From NCBI RefSeq assembly GCF_025362505.1, contig NZ_JANYGG010000062.1, forward strand, positions 1 to 63,339: 63,339 nucleotides of DNA, given 5' to 3'. Origin of the DNA: Sphingomonas sp. (GTDB taxonomy: Bacteria; Pseudomonadota; Alphaproteobacteria; Sphingomonadales; Sphingomonadaceae). This document shows, piece after piece, positions 8,015-17,227 of the stretch. Position 1 is the first letter of the stretch. Every line of letters begins with the position of its first letter. The translations under genes and the position numbers were made by a program. Under the pieces are notes generated by a model. That model made no database searches, was not told the origin of the DNA, and saw only the letters and a list, made by a program, of their open reading frames with translations.

Positions 8015-9339
8015 CCGACCGCGTGTCCGACCCGGTCGTCAGGCGGATCTACGCCAATCTCGCGCGGCTGATCGGCGGCAAGGCGGCGGCGGGGGTGATC
8101 AGCCTGCTCTACATGATCATCGCCGCGCGCGCGCTCGGCCCGGCCGATTACGGCGTGCTGATTCTGGTCCACACCTTCGCGATGACAGTCGGCGGGATCA
8201 TCGAATTTCCCGGCTGGCACGCGATTGTCCGCTATGGAGCAGAGGCGCTGGAGGCCAGGGATCATGACCGGTTGGGCCGACTGCTTCGCTTCGCCGGGGC
8301 GGTCGAGCTTGCCGGGGGGGCGCTGGCCGTAGCGACCGCGGCGGTGCTCGGGCCGATGCTGGGGGCGCGGCTCGGCTGGTCGCCGGTCGCGGTCGGGTTC
8401 GCCGTGCCGTACAGCCTTGCCGTGCTCGCCTCGATCAGGGCGACCCCGGCCGGATACCTCCAACTCAGCGGAAGGTTCGACCTGCTCGGCTGGCATACCG
8501 TCGCCGCGCCGCTGGTGCGGCTCGCGGGGGCCATCATCGCTGCGGCGCTTGACGCCGGGCTTCATGGTTTCCTTGTCGCATGGCTGTTCGCCGCGTTGGC
8601 CGAATGGGCCTCGCTGTGGGCGATCGGGCTGTGGGTGGCGCGACGCGAATTGGGCGCAATCCCCCTGCGTGGGTCAATCAGGGGAGTAACACAGGAGAAT
8701 GACGGCATCTGGCGGTTCATGATCGGCGCCAATGCTGACGTAACATTCAGTGAACTGGCCGGGCGCATCGCTCCGCTGGTTATCGGCTGGGTCAGCGGCG
8801 CGACCGCGGTCGGCTTCTTCTCGCTCGCCCAGCGAGTGACGACGGTGCTCGCGGTCCCGGCGCAGGTGCTCGGTCAAGCCACCTATGCCGAGCTTGCCCG
8901 GCTGATCGCTGCCGGGGGGCACGGCGCGCCGCTGCGGCAGGCACTGCGCAAGAGCATCGTCATCGCTTTTGCCGCCGCGCTGCCCGTGGTCCTGCTGCTG
9001 GTCCTGTTCGGCCGTCAGATCGCGGTGTCAATCGGCGGACCCGCCTATGCCGGGGCCGCCGGGCTGTTGCTGTGGCTGACCGCCGCGCGCGCGGCCCTGC
9101 TGGTCGGCCCGTCGGCGAGTGCCGCGTTGGTCGCGCTAGGGCGCCCGGCGCTGTCGGTCGCGGCGAACATGGGAACGGCGCTGGCGACGCTGCCGTTGCT
9201 GCCGTTGCTGCTGTGGCGCTTCGGGCTGGCCGGTGCTGGCCTGCACGCGCTCGTGCAATCGCTAGCGGCGTCGACGCTCCTGCTGCTGTTCGTTGCGCGG
9301 GCAAGCGGCGAGCGCGACCGCAAAGTCCAGCTGCGATGA
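8011..9339 (+). CDS. Wzx/MATE-type polysaccharide flippase
   Basis: 442 residues, strongly hydrophobic, with around 12 predicted membrane segments. It opens with RRIYANLARLIGGKAAAGVISLLYMIIAARALGPADYG-like features of O-antigen flippases (read as separate motifs), and has the repeat-like bundle of the polysaccharide_synt family. It should move undecaprenyl-linked oligosaccharide across the inner membrane. Start ATG overlaps the previous stop (ATGA) and its stop overlaps the next ATG, so three genes form one translational unit. Confidence 0.87.
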   Translation: MTDRVSDPVVRRIYANLARLIGGKAAAGVISLLYMIIAARALGPADYGVLILVHTFAMTVGGIIEFPGWHAIVRYGAEALEARDHDRLGRLLRFAGAVELAGGALAVATAAVLGPMLGARLGWSPVAVGFAVPYSLAVLASIRATPAGYLQLSGRFDLLGWHTVAAPLVRLAGAIIAAALDAGLHGFLVAWLFAALAEWASLWAIGLWVARRELGAIPLRGSIRGVTQENDGIWRFMIGANADVTFSELAGRIAPLVIGWVSGATAVGFFSLAQRVTTVLAVPAQVLGQATYAELARLIAAGGHGAPLRQALRKSIVIAFAAALPVVLLLVLFGRQIAVSIGGPAYAGAAGLLLWLTAARAALLVGPSASAALVALGRPALSVAANMGTALATLPLLPLLLWRFGLAGAGLHALVQSLAASTLLLLFVARASGERDRKVQLR

Positions 9340-10418
9340 TCCATATCGCCTATGTTATCAGCTCGGTCGAGGGCGGCGGCGCGGCGCTACCCGTCGTCGG
9401 CGTCGTGCAACTCTTACGGCGCGAAGGGTTTGACGTGACGGTCCTCGCCTTGTCACGCCGCGACGGGCGCTCCCTCCCGGCGCTCGAGGAAGCGGGTATC
9501 GCGGTTCGTGTGCGGGAGGGCGGCGAGACGGACCACCTGGCGGCGCTGCGCTGGCTGCGGCATCAGTTTCGAGAGCTGACCCCGGCTTTGATATGGACGT
9601 CGTTGACGCGCGCCACGCTCCTTGGCCAGCTCGCGGCGGGCCGAACGCCGGTTGTGAGCTGGCAGCACAACGCTTTCCTCAAGCCCGCAAATCGGCGGTT
9701 GCTGCGGTTGCTCCAGCGACGCTCGTCGCTGTGGGTGGCGGATTCCGAACAGGTTGCCCAGCTGACCCGCGATCGCCTCGTGGTCGAGGCCGAGCGGGTG
9801 CTTGTCTGGCCATTGTTCGCCGCCGATCCGAACGCGCCGCGCGCCACGCCGTGGCACCACGGCGAACCGGTGCGCGTCGGAAGCCTCGGGCGCCTGCACC
9901 AGGCAAAAGGGTATGACGTGTTGATCGATGCGCTCGCTCGATTGCGCGGCGTCGCCGACTTGCCACCGATCGAAGTGACGTTGGCGGGAGAGGGGGCGGA
10001 GAGAGAGGCGCTGGCGGCCCAGGCCCGATCACTTGGCGTTGATATACGATTGAGCGGTTTCGTCGCTGAACCGCGCAACTATCTGGCAGGGCTCCATCTT
10101 TACCTCCAGCCGTCCCGCCGGGAAGGGCTGTGCGTCGCCGCGCACGAGGCGATGGCGGCGGGCTTGCCGGTGCTCGCCTCGGCGGTGGGCGAATTGCCCA
10201 ACAGCATCGTTGAGGGAACGGGGCTAACCGTCCCGCCGGGTGACCCGGAAGCGCTCGCCGAGGCGCTGGAAAGCCTGCTGCGGCACCCACAAAATCTGGC
10301 GGCAATGGGCAAGTCAGCGCGCGTTCGCGTTCTGGAGCAGTTTGGACCCGACCGCTTCGAGGCGGCCGGTCGGACGATCGCCGAGCGGCTGAAATCTATC
10401 CTTCGGCATGAACGATAA
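9336..10418 (+). CDS. Glycosyltransferase family 4
   Basis: 360 residues starting at the ATG that overlaps the flippase stop. The frame is open further upstream, but that part is antisense-like to the flippase. N-terminal acceptor half: MIHIAYVISSVEGGGA. Donor half: VGSLGRLHQAKGYDVLIDAL, VTLAGEGAEREAL, RLSGFVAEPRNYLAGLHLYLQ and the E-x7-E motif in REGLCVAAHEAMAAGLPVLAS. Retaining GT4 enzymes transfer sugars from nucleotide donors to lipid-linked glycans. Sugar specificity unknown. The gene converges with the next, minus-strand glycosyltransferase. Confidence 0.9.
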   Translation: MIHIAYVISSVEGGGAALPVVGVVQLLRREGFDVTVLALSRRDGRSLPALEEAGIAVRVREGGETDHLAALRWLRHQFRELTPALIWTSLTRATLLGQLAAGRTPVVSWQHNAFLKPANRRLLRLLQRRSSLWVADSEQVAQLTRDRLVVEAERVLVWPLFAADPNAPRATPWHHGEPVRVGSLGRLHQAKGYDVLIDALARLRGVADLPPIEVTLAGEGAEREALAAQARSLGVDIRLSGFVAEPRNYLAGLHLYLQPSRREGLCVAAHEAMAAGLPVLASAVGELPNSIVEGTGLTVPPGDPEALAEALESLLRHPQNLAAMGKSARVRVLEQFGPDRFEAAGRTIAERLKSILRHER

Positions 10419-10467
10419 GCCGCGCGGCCGGTCCGGCGCATGGCGCGACGGAAACGGGTGACATGCT

Positions 10468-11589
10468 TCAGCCCCGATCCGCCACGACCCGGTCGAGCAG
10501 GTCGAGCCAGCGCTTGGCGCTCGTGGATGCCTCGTGGCGAGCGGCGAGGGCAAGGCGGGCGGTTTCGTCGACCGGTGGTCCGCTGAGCAACGTGTCCAGC
10601 GCGGTGGCGAGGGCTGTCGGCTCTGCGGTTGCGATCGCGCCGAAGCTCGCGTCGCACAGGATTTCGGGCAACGCGACCGAAGACGCGGTGGTGACGACCG
10701 GCACCCCGGCGACGATCGCCTCCACGAGGATCGCCGGGTAGCCTTCATAGGTCGAGGTCGACAGCAGCACGTCGGCTTCGGCGAACCACGGTGCAAGGTC
10801 GGGCACCTGCCCGGCGAAATAGACCCGATCCGCTATGTCCAATTTCATCGCCAGTTGCTCGAGCGCCGCGCGTTCGGGGCCGTCGCCGACGATCGTCAGC
10901 CGGGCGTCGCGCCGGTGCCAGGCGGCCAGCATCTGAAGCGCAAGCGCGACGCGTTTCTGCGGAACGAGGCGCCCGGCGACGAGCAGGCGAGGGGTCGTCG
11001 CGTCGGGCTTCATATCGAGCGGTGCGAGCGGGCGGTCGATGATCGGTTCCGGAATGACGCTGATCGGCACGCTCGGGATCGTCCGCCGCGCCTCGACGGC
11101 CAGCGCCTGCGACATGGTGACGAGCTGGGCTGTCCCCTTGGCCTGCGCGCGCTTCGCCCGGCGGAACAGCGCGCGGGAGAGCGAGCCGAGGTCGGCGCGC
11201 TCGAGCGGGTTGCTGAGCTTTGCAACAATCGGGATCGTCACGCCGCGCGAGATCAGATTGGCGAGGATCGGCAGGTGATAATTTCCCGGCCCGACGATGA
11301 CGTCATAATGTCGCTCTGAAAACGCGTGGAGCAGGCGCTGCGCCAGTCGCCGTCGGGACCCGATCGCGCGCGGAGTCGCGGGTATCGTCTCGCACACCGC
11401 GACACCTGCTCCGACGAGACCGCGCGCCGGACCGGCCTCGCTGCCGCACAGGATCGTCACGTCGCGGCCGGCTGCGGCCCACAGATTAGCCAGGCGGATG
11501 ATGATCCGCTCGGTCCCACCGGAGGCGAAGTCGTGAAGGATAATCGCGATCCGCTGCGCACCCCCGTCCGCGTTACGCTGTAACACCAT
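10468..11589 (-). CDS. Glycosyltransferase family 4
   Basis: 373 residues. The reading frame stays open to about 12408, but the start at 11589 (MVLQRNADGG) is preferred because the upstream part lies antisense to a well-defined gene and has no family similarity. Motifs: HDFASGGTERIIIRLAN, LLVAGRLVPQKRVALALQML, LTIVGDGPERAALEQLA, VYFAGQVPDLAPWF and the E-x7-E stretch STYEGYPAILVEAIVAGVPV. The gene is oriented opposite to the other transferases and shares a 165-base divergent region with the DPM1-GtrA gene. Confidence 0.9.
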   Translation of the reverse strand: MVLQRNADGGAQRIAIILHDFASGGTERIIIRLANLWAAAGRDVTILCGSEAGPARGLVGAGVAVCETIPATPRAIGSRRRLAQRLLHAFSERHYDVIVGPGNYHLPILANLISRGVTIPIVAKLSNPLERADLGSLSRALFRRAKRAQAKGTAQLVTMSQALAVEARRTIPSVPISVIPEPIIDRPLAPLDMKPDATTPRLLVAGRLVPQKRVALALQMLAAWHRRDARLTIVGDGPERAALEQLAMKLDIADRVYFAGQVPDLAPWFAEADVLLSTSTYEGYPAILVEAIVAGVPVVTTASSVALPEILCDASFGAIATAEPTALATALDTLLSGPPVDETARLALAARHEASTSAKRWLDLLDRVVADRG

Positions 11590-11754
11590 GTCGTACGATC
11601 GATCCTGTTCGGCGGGGCGCCCGCAGCCGGGCCTCGACGCGCCTCTGTGACCGACCCGGGGCGCTTCGCCAAGCCCGGTCATAGCCCGCATCATTGCCGC
11701 AATGCGGCCTATCGTTGTTGACAGCGACGGCCTACGCCTCATGGTGCCGCGCAC

Positions 11755-12867
11755 ATGACCCGCCTGTTTCCCAGCCCCGCTTCCCCCCTCGAGCTGGCGG
11801 TGATCATTCCCGTGCTCAACGAGGCCGACAATCTCGCGCCGTTGATCGAGCGAATCGACGCCGCGCTCGACGGGATCGTGTGGGAAGCGCTGATCGTCGA
11901 CGATAATTCGCCCGACGGCACGGCCTCGCTTGCCCGGTTGATGGCACGCAGCGATCCCCGGGTCCGCATCGTCCAGCGGATCGGGCGGCGCGGCCTGTCG
12001 TCGGCGGTGATCGAGGGAATGCTGGCGAGCGCCGCGCCAGTGCTGGCGGTGATCGACGGCGACCTCCAGCATGACGAGACATTGCTGCCCAAGCTCTACT
12101 GGGCGGTGGCCGAGCAGGGCAACGACCTCGCAGTAGGCACGCGCTACCAGGAAGGCGGATCGACCGGCGACTGGGACGCCTCTCGGGAACGGATGAGCCG
12201 CTTCGCAACCGCCCTCTCGCGGCGCCTGCTCAAGGCCGAGATGAGCGACCCGATGAGCGGCTTCTTCGCGGTTCGGCGCGACGTGGTCGAGGCCGCGATG
12301 CCGCACCTGTCGTCGATCGGATTCAAGATCCTCATGGACCTCGTCGCCTCGTCGCCGACCCGGCTCAAGATTGCCGAGCTGCCCTATACCTTCCGCAACC
12401 GGCTCCACGGCACATCAAAGTTCGACGCCCGGGTCGCGCAGGAATTTGCCATCCTGCTGCTCGAAAAAATGTTCGGCCGCTTCCTGCCGGTGCGATTCCT
12501 GATGTTCGCGATGGTCGGCTCGCTCGGCCTCGTCGTCCATCTCGCGGTGCTCGGCGGCGGGATCGCGGCGACCCTCCCGTTCCAGTTCGCCCAGAGCCTC
12601 GCGGTCGCGGTCGCGATGACTGGCAACTTCTTCCTCAACAACAGCCTGACGTTTCGCGACATGCGCCTGCGCGGGGTCAGCCTGTGGCGCGGCCTCGCCA
12701 GTTTCTACGCGGTCGGGCTGGTCGGCGCGATCGGCAATGTCGGGGTCGGCGCCGTGGTCTATCGGCTGGAGGGGATCTGGTGGCTGGCCGGGCTCGCCGG
12801 GGTCGCGGTCGGCGTCGTGTGGAACTACGCCGCCTCGTCGGTCGTCACCTGGCGGGTCAAGCGCTAG
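11755..12867 (+). CDS. Polyprenyl-phosphate mannosyltransferase (DPM1-like) fused to GtrA
   Basis: 370 residues, two domains. Residues about 10-235 are a GT2 domain: LAVIIPVLNEADNL, LIVDDNSPDGTASL, VIDGDLQHDE and DPMSGFFAVRRD, as in dolichol/polyprenol-phosphate mannose synthases. Residues about 240-370 are a GtrA-like four-helix membrane domain (FLMFAMVGSLGLVVHLAV, FFLNNSLTFRD). The enzyme likely makes and helps translocate polyprenyl-phosphate-sugar, using GDP-mannose supplied by the adjacent manC/manA. Its 3' end overlaps convergent manA by 11 bases. Confidence 0.9.
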   Translation: MTRLFPSPASPLELAVIIPVLNEADNLAPLIERIDAALDGIVWEALIVDDNSPDGTASLARLMARSDPRVRIVQRIGRRGLSSAVIEGMLASAAPVLAVIDGDLQHDETLLPKLYWAVAEQGNDLAVGTRYQEGGSTGDWDASRERMSRFATALSRRLLKAEMSDPMSGFFAVRRDVVEAAMPHLSSIGFKILMDLVASSPTRLKIAELPYTFRNRLHGTSKFDARVAQEFAILLLEKMFGRFLPVRFLMFAMVGSLGLVVHLAVLGGGIAATLPFQFAQSLAVAVAMTGNFFLNNSLTFRDMRLRGVSLWRGLASFYAVGLVGAIGNVGVGAVVYRLEGIWWLAGLAGVAVGVVWNYAASSVVTWRVKR

Positions 12868-13672
12868 CGTTGGACCAGGCGAGGACGAATGCGCCGCTCG
12901 AGCGAAGCATGGTCGGATCACCGTCGAGGATCGCGCATTGGCCGGGGAGCAACTGCTCGCCCTCAACCTCGACCGGAGCATCGATCGGCAGCAGCTGAAT
13001 GCTGGTGGCTGACGAGGGCAGGGGCGGGGCGACGCCGTGGCACCAGGCGACGCCGAAGAAACGCCCGTCGACCAACACCGCACTTGCCGCTTCGTCGATC
13101 TGGCGATCGGCGGGGTGGGCATGCGACCGGGGCACCACGACGTCGCGGCTTTCGGCGAGATGGAGATCGCGCGGGCGACCATAGTCGAACAGGCGATAGG
13201 TGACGTCGGCGGACTGCTGGACCTCCAGCACCGTCAGCCCGCGCCCAAGCGCATGAACTGTGCCGGCGGGGTTATAGATGAACTGCCCGCGAAGCGCCGG
13301 CCGCCAGTCGATGTGGCGCTCGATCGTGCCGTCGAGGGCGGAGTCGAGCAACTCCTCGGCGGACATTATTGTCCGTGTGCCGATGCCTAGTTCGGCGCCG
13401 GGTTCGACGTCGATCACCAGCCAGCACTCGTCCTTGCCATGCGGCAATCCGCGAGCGTGCGCGGTCTCCTCGTCGGGATGAACCTGGATCGACAGCCGTT
13501 CGGTCGTGAACAGATATTTGGCCAAGACGTCGAGCGGCCGCTGCCCTTCGGCGCGATCGGCCTGTTCGAACCAGATCTCGCCGATCTGCCGCGCCGGGTC
13601 GGCGCCGAAGCGTGGGTCGATGCCACGTCGCCCCCACGGCTTGTCGATGATGCGGGCCGCGAGCCGCTGCAT
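12857..13672 (-). CDS. manA: Mannose-6-phosphate isomerase, class I (short form)
   Basis: Interconverts fructose 6-phosphate and mannose 6-phosphate. 271 residues, shorter than the roughly 390 of enteric ManA but typical of the compact alphaproteobacterial form. Zinc-site elements are visible as LSIQVHPDEETAH, KDECWLVI and FIYNPAGTVHALG. Its ATG overlaps the manC stop by one base (TGATG), so manC-manA is one unit feeding GDP-mannose to the polysaccharide genes. Confidence 0.92.
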   Translation of the reverse strand: MQRLAARIIDKPWGRRGIDPRFGADPARQIGEIWFEQADRAEGQRPLDVLAKYLFTTERLSIQVHPDEETAHARGLPHGKDECWLVIDVEPGAELGIGTRTIMSAEELLDSALDGTIERHIDWRPALRGQFIYNPAGTVHALGRGLTVLEVQQSADVTYRLFDYGRPRDLHLAESRDVVVPRSHAHPADRQIDEAASAVLVDGRFFGVAWCHGVAPPLPSSATSIQLLPIDAPVEVEGEQLLPGQCAILDGDPTMLRSSGAFVLAWSNASA

Positions 13673-14754
13673 CAGTTTTTCCGGTTGGCCTGGTACCAGG
13701 CATGCGCCTCGCGCACGCGCTGGGCGTCGGCGAGGGGCGCAACCAGCACGACATCGTCGGTGGCGAGCAGCATCAGACCCTCGACGCCGAGCGCGATGAT
13801 CTGTGGGCCACTCGATCGGACCAGATTGCCCGCGCCGCCGATGACGACCGATCCGGACTCGACCGCATTGCCGTCGCCGTCGCGCGGCGCATGGTCGAAC
13901 GCCGCGAGCCAGCTGCCGACGTCGGACCAGCCGAAGTCGGACGGGATCACCCCGACGCGGTCGAACTTCTCCATCACCGCATGGTCGAAGGCCTGCGCGG
14001 GAACGGCGGCGAACGCCTCGCGGTCGGGGGTGACGATCATCGCGCCGGGCTCACTCAAGGACGCTCGGACGGCGGCGAGGATGTCCGGGCTGTGCGCCGC
14101 GAAGCCCTCGATAAAGGTGCGCGCGGTGGCGAGGAAGATGCCGCCGTTCCACAAATGGTCGCCGCTCGCGATCATCGCCTCGGCGCGTGCCGCGGCGGGC
14201 TTCTCGATGAAGCGCTCCGCCCGCAGCACCGCGCCCGCCAGTCGCGCGCCGGTCTGGACATAACCGAACCCTGTTTCGATCCGTGTCGGCTTCATCCCGA
14301 ACGTCACGATCAGCCCGGCCTCGGCCCCGGCTCTGGCGGCGTCGACGGTCGCGCGGAACGCCTCGGGGTAGGCGATATGGTGGTCGCTCGGCAGGATCAG
14401 CAGCAGCTCGTCGTCATCGGCCGCGGTGAGGGCGGCCAGCGCGACTGCGGCGGCGGTGTTGCGCGCGGCGGGCTCGGCGATGATTCGCGGGGCACCAACC
14501 GAGGCGTCGCGGGCGGTCGCCTCGACCTGCTCGATATGCCCTGCGCCGCAGATAACGGTCGCAGCTGAGAACAGCACCGCGTCGGCAACCCGCGCGAAGG
14601 TCTGGTGAAGCAACGACGAATCGCCGACCAGCGGCAGGAATTGCTTTGGCCGCTCGGCGGTCGACAGCGGCCACAGCCGTGTCCCCGCTCCCCCGGACAG
14701 GATGATTGGACGGATTCGCTGGTCGAGCGTCACTCTCAACATAATGCGCGTCAT
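13672..14754 (-). CDS. manC: Mannose-1-phosphate guanylyltransferase, monofunctional
   Basis: Makes GDP-mannose from mannose 1-phosphate and GTP. About 360 residues from the ATG at 14754 (14742 is an alternative). Nucleotidyltransferase signature PIILSGGAGTRLWPLS near the N terminus, then ERPKQFLPL, LILPSDHHI, GFGYVQTG and RFIEKP. The C-terminal isomerase domain of bifunctional AlgA/ManC proteins is absent; the separate manA downstream supplies that step. Confidence 0.92.
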   Translation of the reverse strand: MTRIMLRVTLDQRIRPIILSGGAGTRLWPLSTAERPKQFLPLVGDSSLLHQTFARVADAVLFSAATVICGAGHIEQVEATARDASVGAPRIIAEPAARNTAAAVALAALTAADDDELLLILPSDHHIAYPEAFRATVDAARAGAEAGLIVTFGMKPTRIETGFGYVQTGARLAGAVLRAERFIEKPAAARAEAMIASGDHLWNGGIFLATARTFIEGFAAHSPDILAAVRASLSEPGAMIVTPDREAFAAVPAQAFDHAVMEKFDRVGVIPSDFGWSDVGSWLAAFDHAPRDGDGNAVESGSVVIGGAGNLVRSSGPQIIALGVEGLMLLATDDVVLVAPLADAQRVREAHAWYQANRKN

Positions 14755-15020
14755 AGGGCAAAGCCGTGACAGGTGAAGCCGACGGCAGAGCAAAACCGCC
14801 GATCCGTCGAAAATTATTGCCGACGACCGCTGCAACCCGCGATCCCGACTCCCCGCGCGTCCGGCCAGACTTCGCACTGTATAAAAAGAGGTAAGAACAT
14901 CAACGTCTTGACCGTAGGGAGCGCGCTCGCGTCAACATTTCACCCGCCCAAAACCGCCGTATTGATTGACGAGAACCGCCGCGAGCCGTCTGCTGCAATG
15001 CACAATATTAGGGGGATTCG
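14755..15020. other. Intergenic region between manC and the ammonium transporter
   Basis: 266 bases, divergent promoters expected. I looked for a sigma-54/NtrC arrangement and for a glnK gene, both common beside amtB, and saw neither convincingly. The open frame crossing it has no coding character. Confidence 0.6.
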
Positions 15021-16454
15021 ATGCGGTTCGCACCCGGGCTATTACTGAAAAAGGCGGCGCAGGCCGTGACATTGTTCGCCATGTCCGCGCCAGCGTTCGC
15101 ACAAGCGGCGATGGTCAAGGCACCCGATGCCGTCGCGCAGGCGACGATGTCGAACAAGGGCGACACGGCGTGGATGCTGGTCTCGTCGGCGCTCGTCCTG
15201 CTGATGTCGGTCCCCGCGCTCGGGCTGTTCTATGGCGGCCTCGTCCGCACCAAGAACATGCTCAGCGTGCTGATGCAGGTGTTCATGATCGTCTCGGTCG
15301 CGGCGCTGGTGTGGGTTAGCTGGGGTTACACCATGGCGTTCACCTCGGCGGGCAGCGTCGCACCGCTGTTCGTCGGCGGGTTCAGCAAGCTGTTCCTCGC
15401 CGGTGTATCGGCCTCGACCTATGCCGCAACCTTCTCGAACAACGTCTACATCCCCGAATATGCGTTCGTTATTTTCCAGATGACCTTCGCCTGCATCACC
15501 CCGGCGCTGATCGTCGGCGCCTTCGCCGAGCGCATGAAATTCTCGGCGATCATAGTGTTCGTGGTGGCGTGGTTGACCCTCGTCTATTTCCCGATTGCGC
15601 ACATGGTATGGTACTGGGCGGGTCCCGACTTCCTGCCCGACGCGCCGACCGACTACGGCTTCTTGTGGGGCAAGGGTGCGCTCGACTTCGCCGGTGGCAC
15701 GGTGGTCCACATCAACGCCGGGATCGCCGGCCTGGTCGGCTGCATCATGGTCGGCAAGCGCGTCGGCTATGGTCGTGACGCGACCCCGCCGCACTCGCTG
15801 ACGATGACGATGATCGGCGCCTCCCTGCTCTGGGTCGGCTGGTTCGGCTTCAACGCCGGCTCCAACCTCGAAGCCAATGGCGTGACCGCGGTCGCGTTCA
15901 TCAACACCTTCGTCGCAACTGCCGCTGCTGCGGTGAGCTGGGCGCTGGTCGAGCGGGTAACTCACGGCAAGCCGTCGATGCTGGGAGCCGCCTCGGGTGC
16001 GGTGGCGGGGCTCGTCGCGATCACGCCGGCGAGTGGATACGCCGCGCCGATGACCTCGATCCTGCTCGGCTTCATCGTCTCGCCGATCTGCTGGTTCTTC
16101 GTCACCACGGTGAAGAACAAGTTCAAATATGACGACACGCTCGACGTATTCGGCGTCCACTGCATCGGCGGGATTGTCGGCGCGTTGGGTACCGCGATCG
16201 TCGCTGCGCCGGCATTGGGGGGGCAGGGCGTCATTAATTATGCTGTGTTTCCGGCAGTTCCCGACACGTATGACATCGGCGCGCACCTGATGATTCAGTT
16301 CGAGGCCGTCGCGATCACCCTGCTGTGGTCGGGCATCGGTTCAGCGGTGCTTTACTTCATCATCGACAAGACGATCGGGCTTCGCCTGTCGGAAGACGAA
16401 GAGCGCGAGGGGTTGGACCTGTCCGATCACGGAGAACGCGCCTACAACTACTAA
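15021..16454 (+). CDS. amtB: Ammonium transporter, Amt family
   Basis: 477 residues. A cleavable signal peptide ends near ...APAFAQA (about residue 30), as in many Amt proteins with 11 membrane spans. Motifs: GLFYGGLVRTKN, DFAGGTVVHINAGIAGLVG, GWFGFNAGS and DVFGVHCIGGIVG, including pore histidines. It conducts ammonium across the inner membrane. A ribosome site (agggggatt) precedes the ATG. No glnK is adjacent. hisN begins two bases after its stop, so the two may be cotranscribed. Confidence 0.95.
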   Translation: MRFAPGLLLKKAAQAVTLFAMSAPAFAQAAMVKAPDAVAQATMSNKGDTAWMLVSSALVLLMSVPALGLFYGGLVRTKNMLSVLMQVFMIVSVAALVWVSWGYTMAFTSAGSVAPLFVGGFSKLFLAGVSASTYAATFSNNVYIPEYAFVIFQMTFACITPALIVGAFAERMKFSAIIVFVVAWLTLVYFPIAHMVWYWAGPDFLPDAPTDYGFLWGKGALDFAGGTVVHINAGIAGLVGCIMVGKRVGYGRDATPPHSLTMTMIGASLLWVGWFGFNAGSNLEANGVTAVAFINTFVATAAAAVSWALVERVTHGKPSMLGAASGAVAGLVAITPASGYAAPMTSILLGFIVSPICWFFVTTVKNKFKYDDTLDVFGVHCIGGIVGALGTAIVAAPALGGQGVINYAVFPAVPDTYDIGAHLMIQFEAVAITLLWSGIGSAVLYFIIDKTIGLRLSEDEEREGLDLSDHGERAYNY

Positions 16455-16456
16455 CC

Positions 16457-17227
16457 ATGGAAACCCTGTTCGATTTCTTCGCCCGGCTTTCGGCCACCGC
16501 CAGAAGCGCCATTGACGAAGCGATCGGACAGGGGATCAATCCCGAAAACAAAGCTGAGGGCTCGCACTACGATCCGGTCACCGCGGTGGACAGGGAAGTA
16601 GAGCGGGCCCTTCGCGCGATGATCGAACAACACTTCCCCGAGGACGGGATCGTCGGCGAGGAATATGACGCAATCCGCGAAGACGCGCGCCGCGTGTGGA
16701 GCCTCGATCCGATCGACGGCACCCGGCAACTGGTGTGCGGGTTGCCGACGTGGACGGTGCTGGTCGGGCTGGTCGAGGATGGCGTGCCCGTAGCCGGGAT
16801 GATCGACACGCCGCGGCTCGGTGAGCTTGTCTTGGGCGATTCGAGTGGGACGATCTTTTACGAAACCTCGCAACGCCTGCGCACGAGCGGTTGCAAGACC
16901 CTCGCTGAGGCGCGGCTCTCAACCACCGATCCATACCTCTTCGACGCCGATGCCGCGCCGCGGTTCGAACGCCTGCGCAAGGCCGCGCAACTGACCCGCT
17001 TCGGCCTCGACGGCCACGCTTACGCCCGCATCGCCCACGGTACGCTCGACCTCGTCGCCGAGACGGGCCTCAAGCCACACGACTGGCAGGCGCTGGTCCC
17101 GGTGGTGCGCGGCGCGGGCGGGGTGATCGGCAACTGGCACGGCGGCGACGACATGAGCGGCGGCGACGTACTCGCGGCGGCGACGCGCGAACTGTTCGAC
17201 GAGGCAATGGTCGTGCTGGCCGGTTAG
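16457..17227 (+). CDS. hisN: Histidinol-phosphatase, inositol-monophosphatase type
   Basis: 256 residues. Metal-binding motifs of the IMPase fold: IVGEEYD, WSLDPIDGTRQLVCG and the C-terminal KPHDWQALVPVVRGAGG. The family also includes inositol phosphatases. The call as histidinol-phosphatase rests on context: it converges with the his operon, whose HisB lacks the HAD phosphatase domain of the enteric bifunctional enzyme. It would convert histidinol phosphate to histidinol. Its 3' end overlaps hisIE by four bases. Confidence 0.85.
   Translation: METLFDFFARLSATARSAIDEAIGQGINPENKAEGSHYDPVTAVDREVERALRAMIEQHFPEDGIVGEEYDAIREDARRVWSLDPIDGTRQLVCGLPTWTVLVGLVEDGVPVAGMIDTPRLGELVLGDSSGTIFYETSQRLRTSGCKTLAEARLSTTDPYLFDADAAPRFERLRKAAQLTRFGLDGHAYARIAHGTLDLVAETGLKPHDWQALVPVVRGAGGVIGNWHGGDDMSGGDVLAAATRELFDEAMVVLAG

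Noticed and set aside
11590-12408. N-terminal extension of the GT4 gene to 646 residues
   Set aside because: The extra part lies antisense to the DPM1-GtrA gene and lacks glycosyltransferase features; start at 11589 fits the family.
14755-15020. glnK gene or sigma-54 promoter before amtB
   Set aside because: No 112-residue P-II frame and no TGGCAC-N5-TTGCA match seen.
15042-16286. Long open frame on the minus strand opposite amtB (414 residues)
   Set aside because: Arg/Asp/His-rich composition with no motifs; a mirror of the strongly supported ammonium transporter in high-GC DNA.
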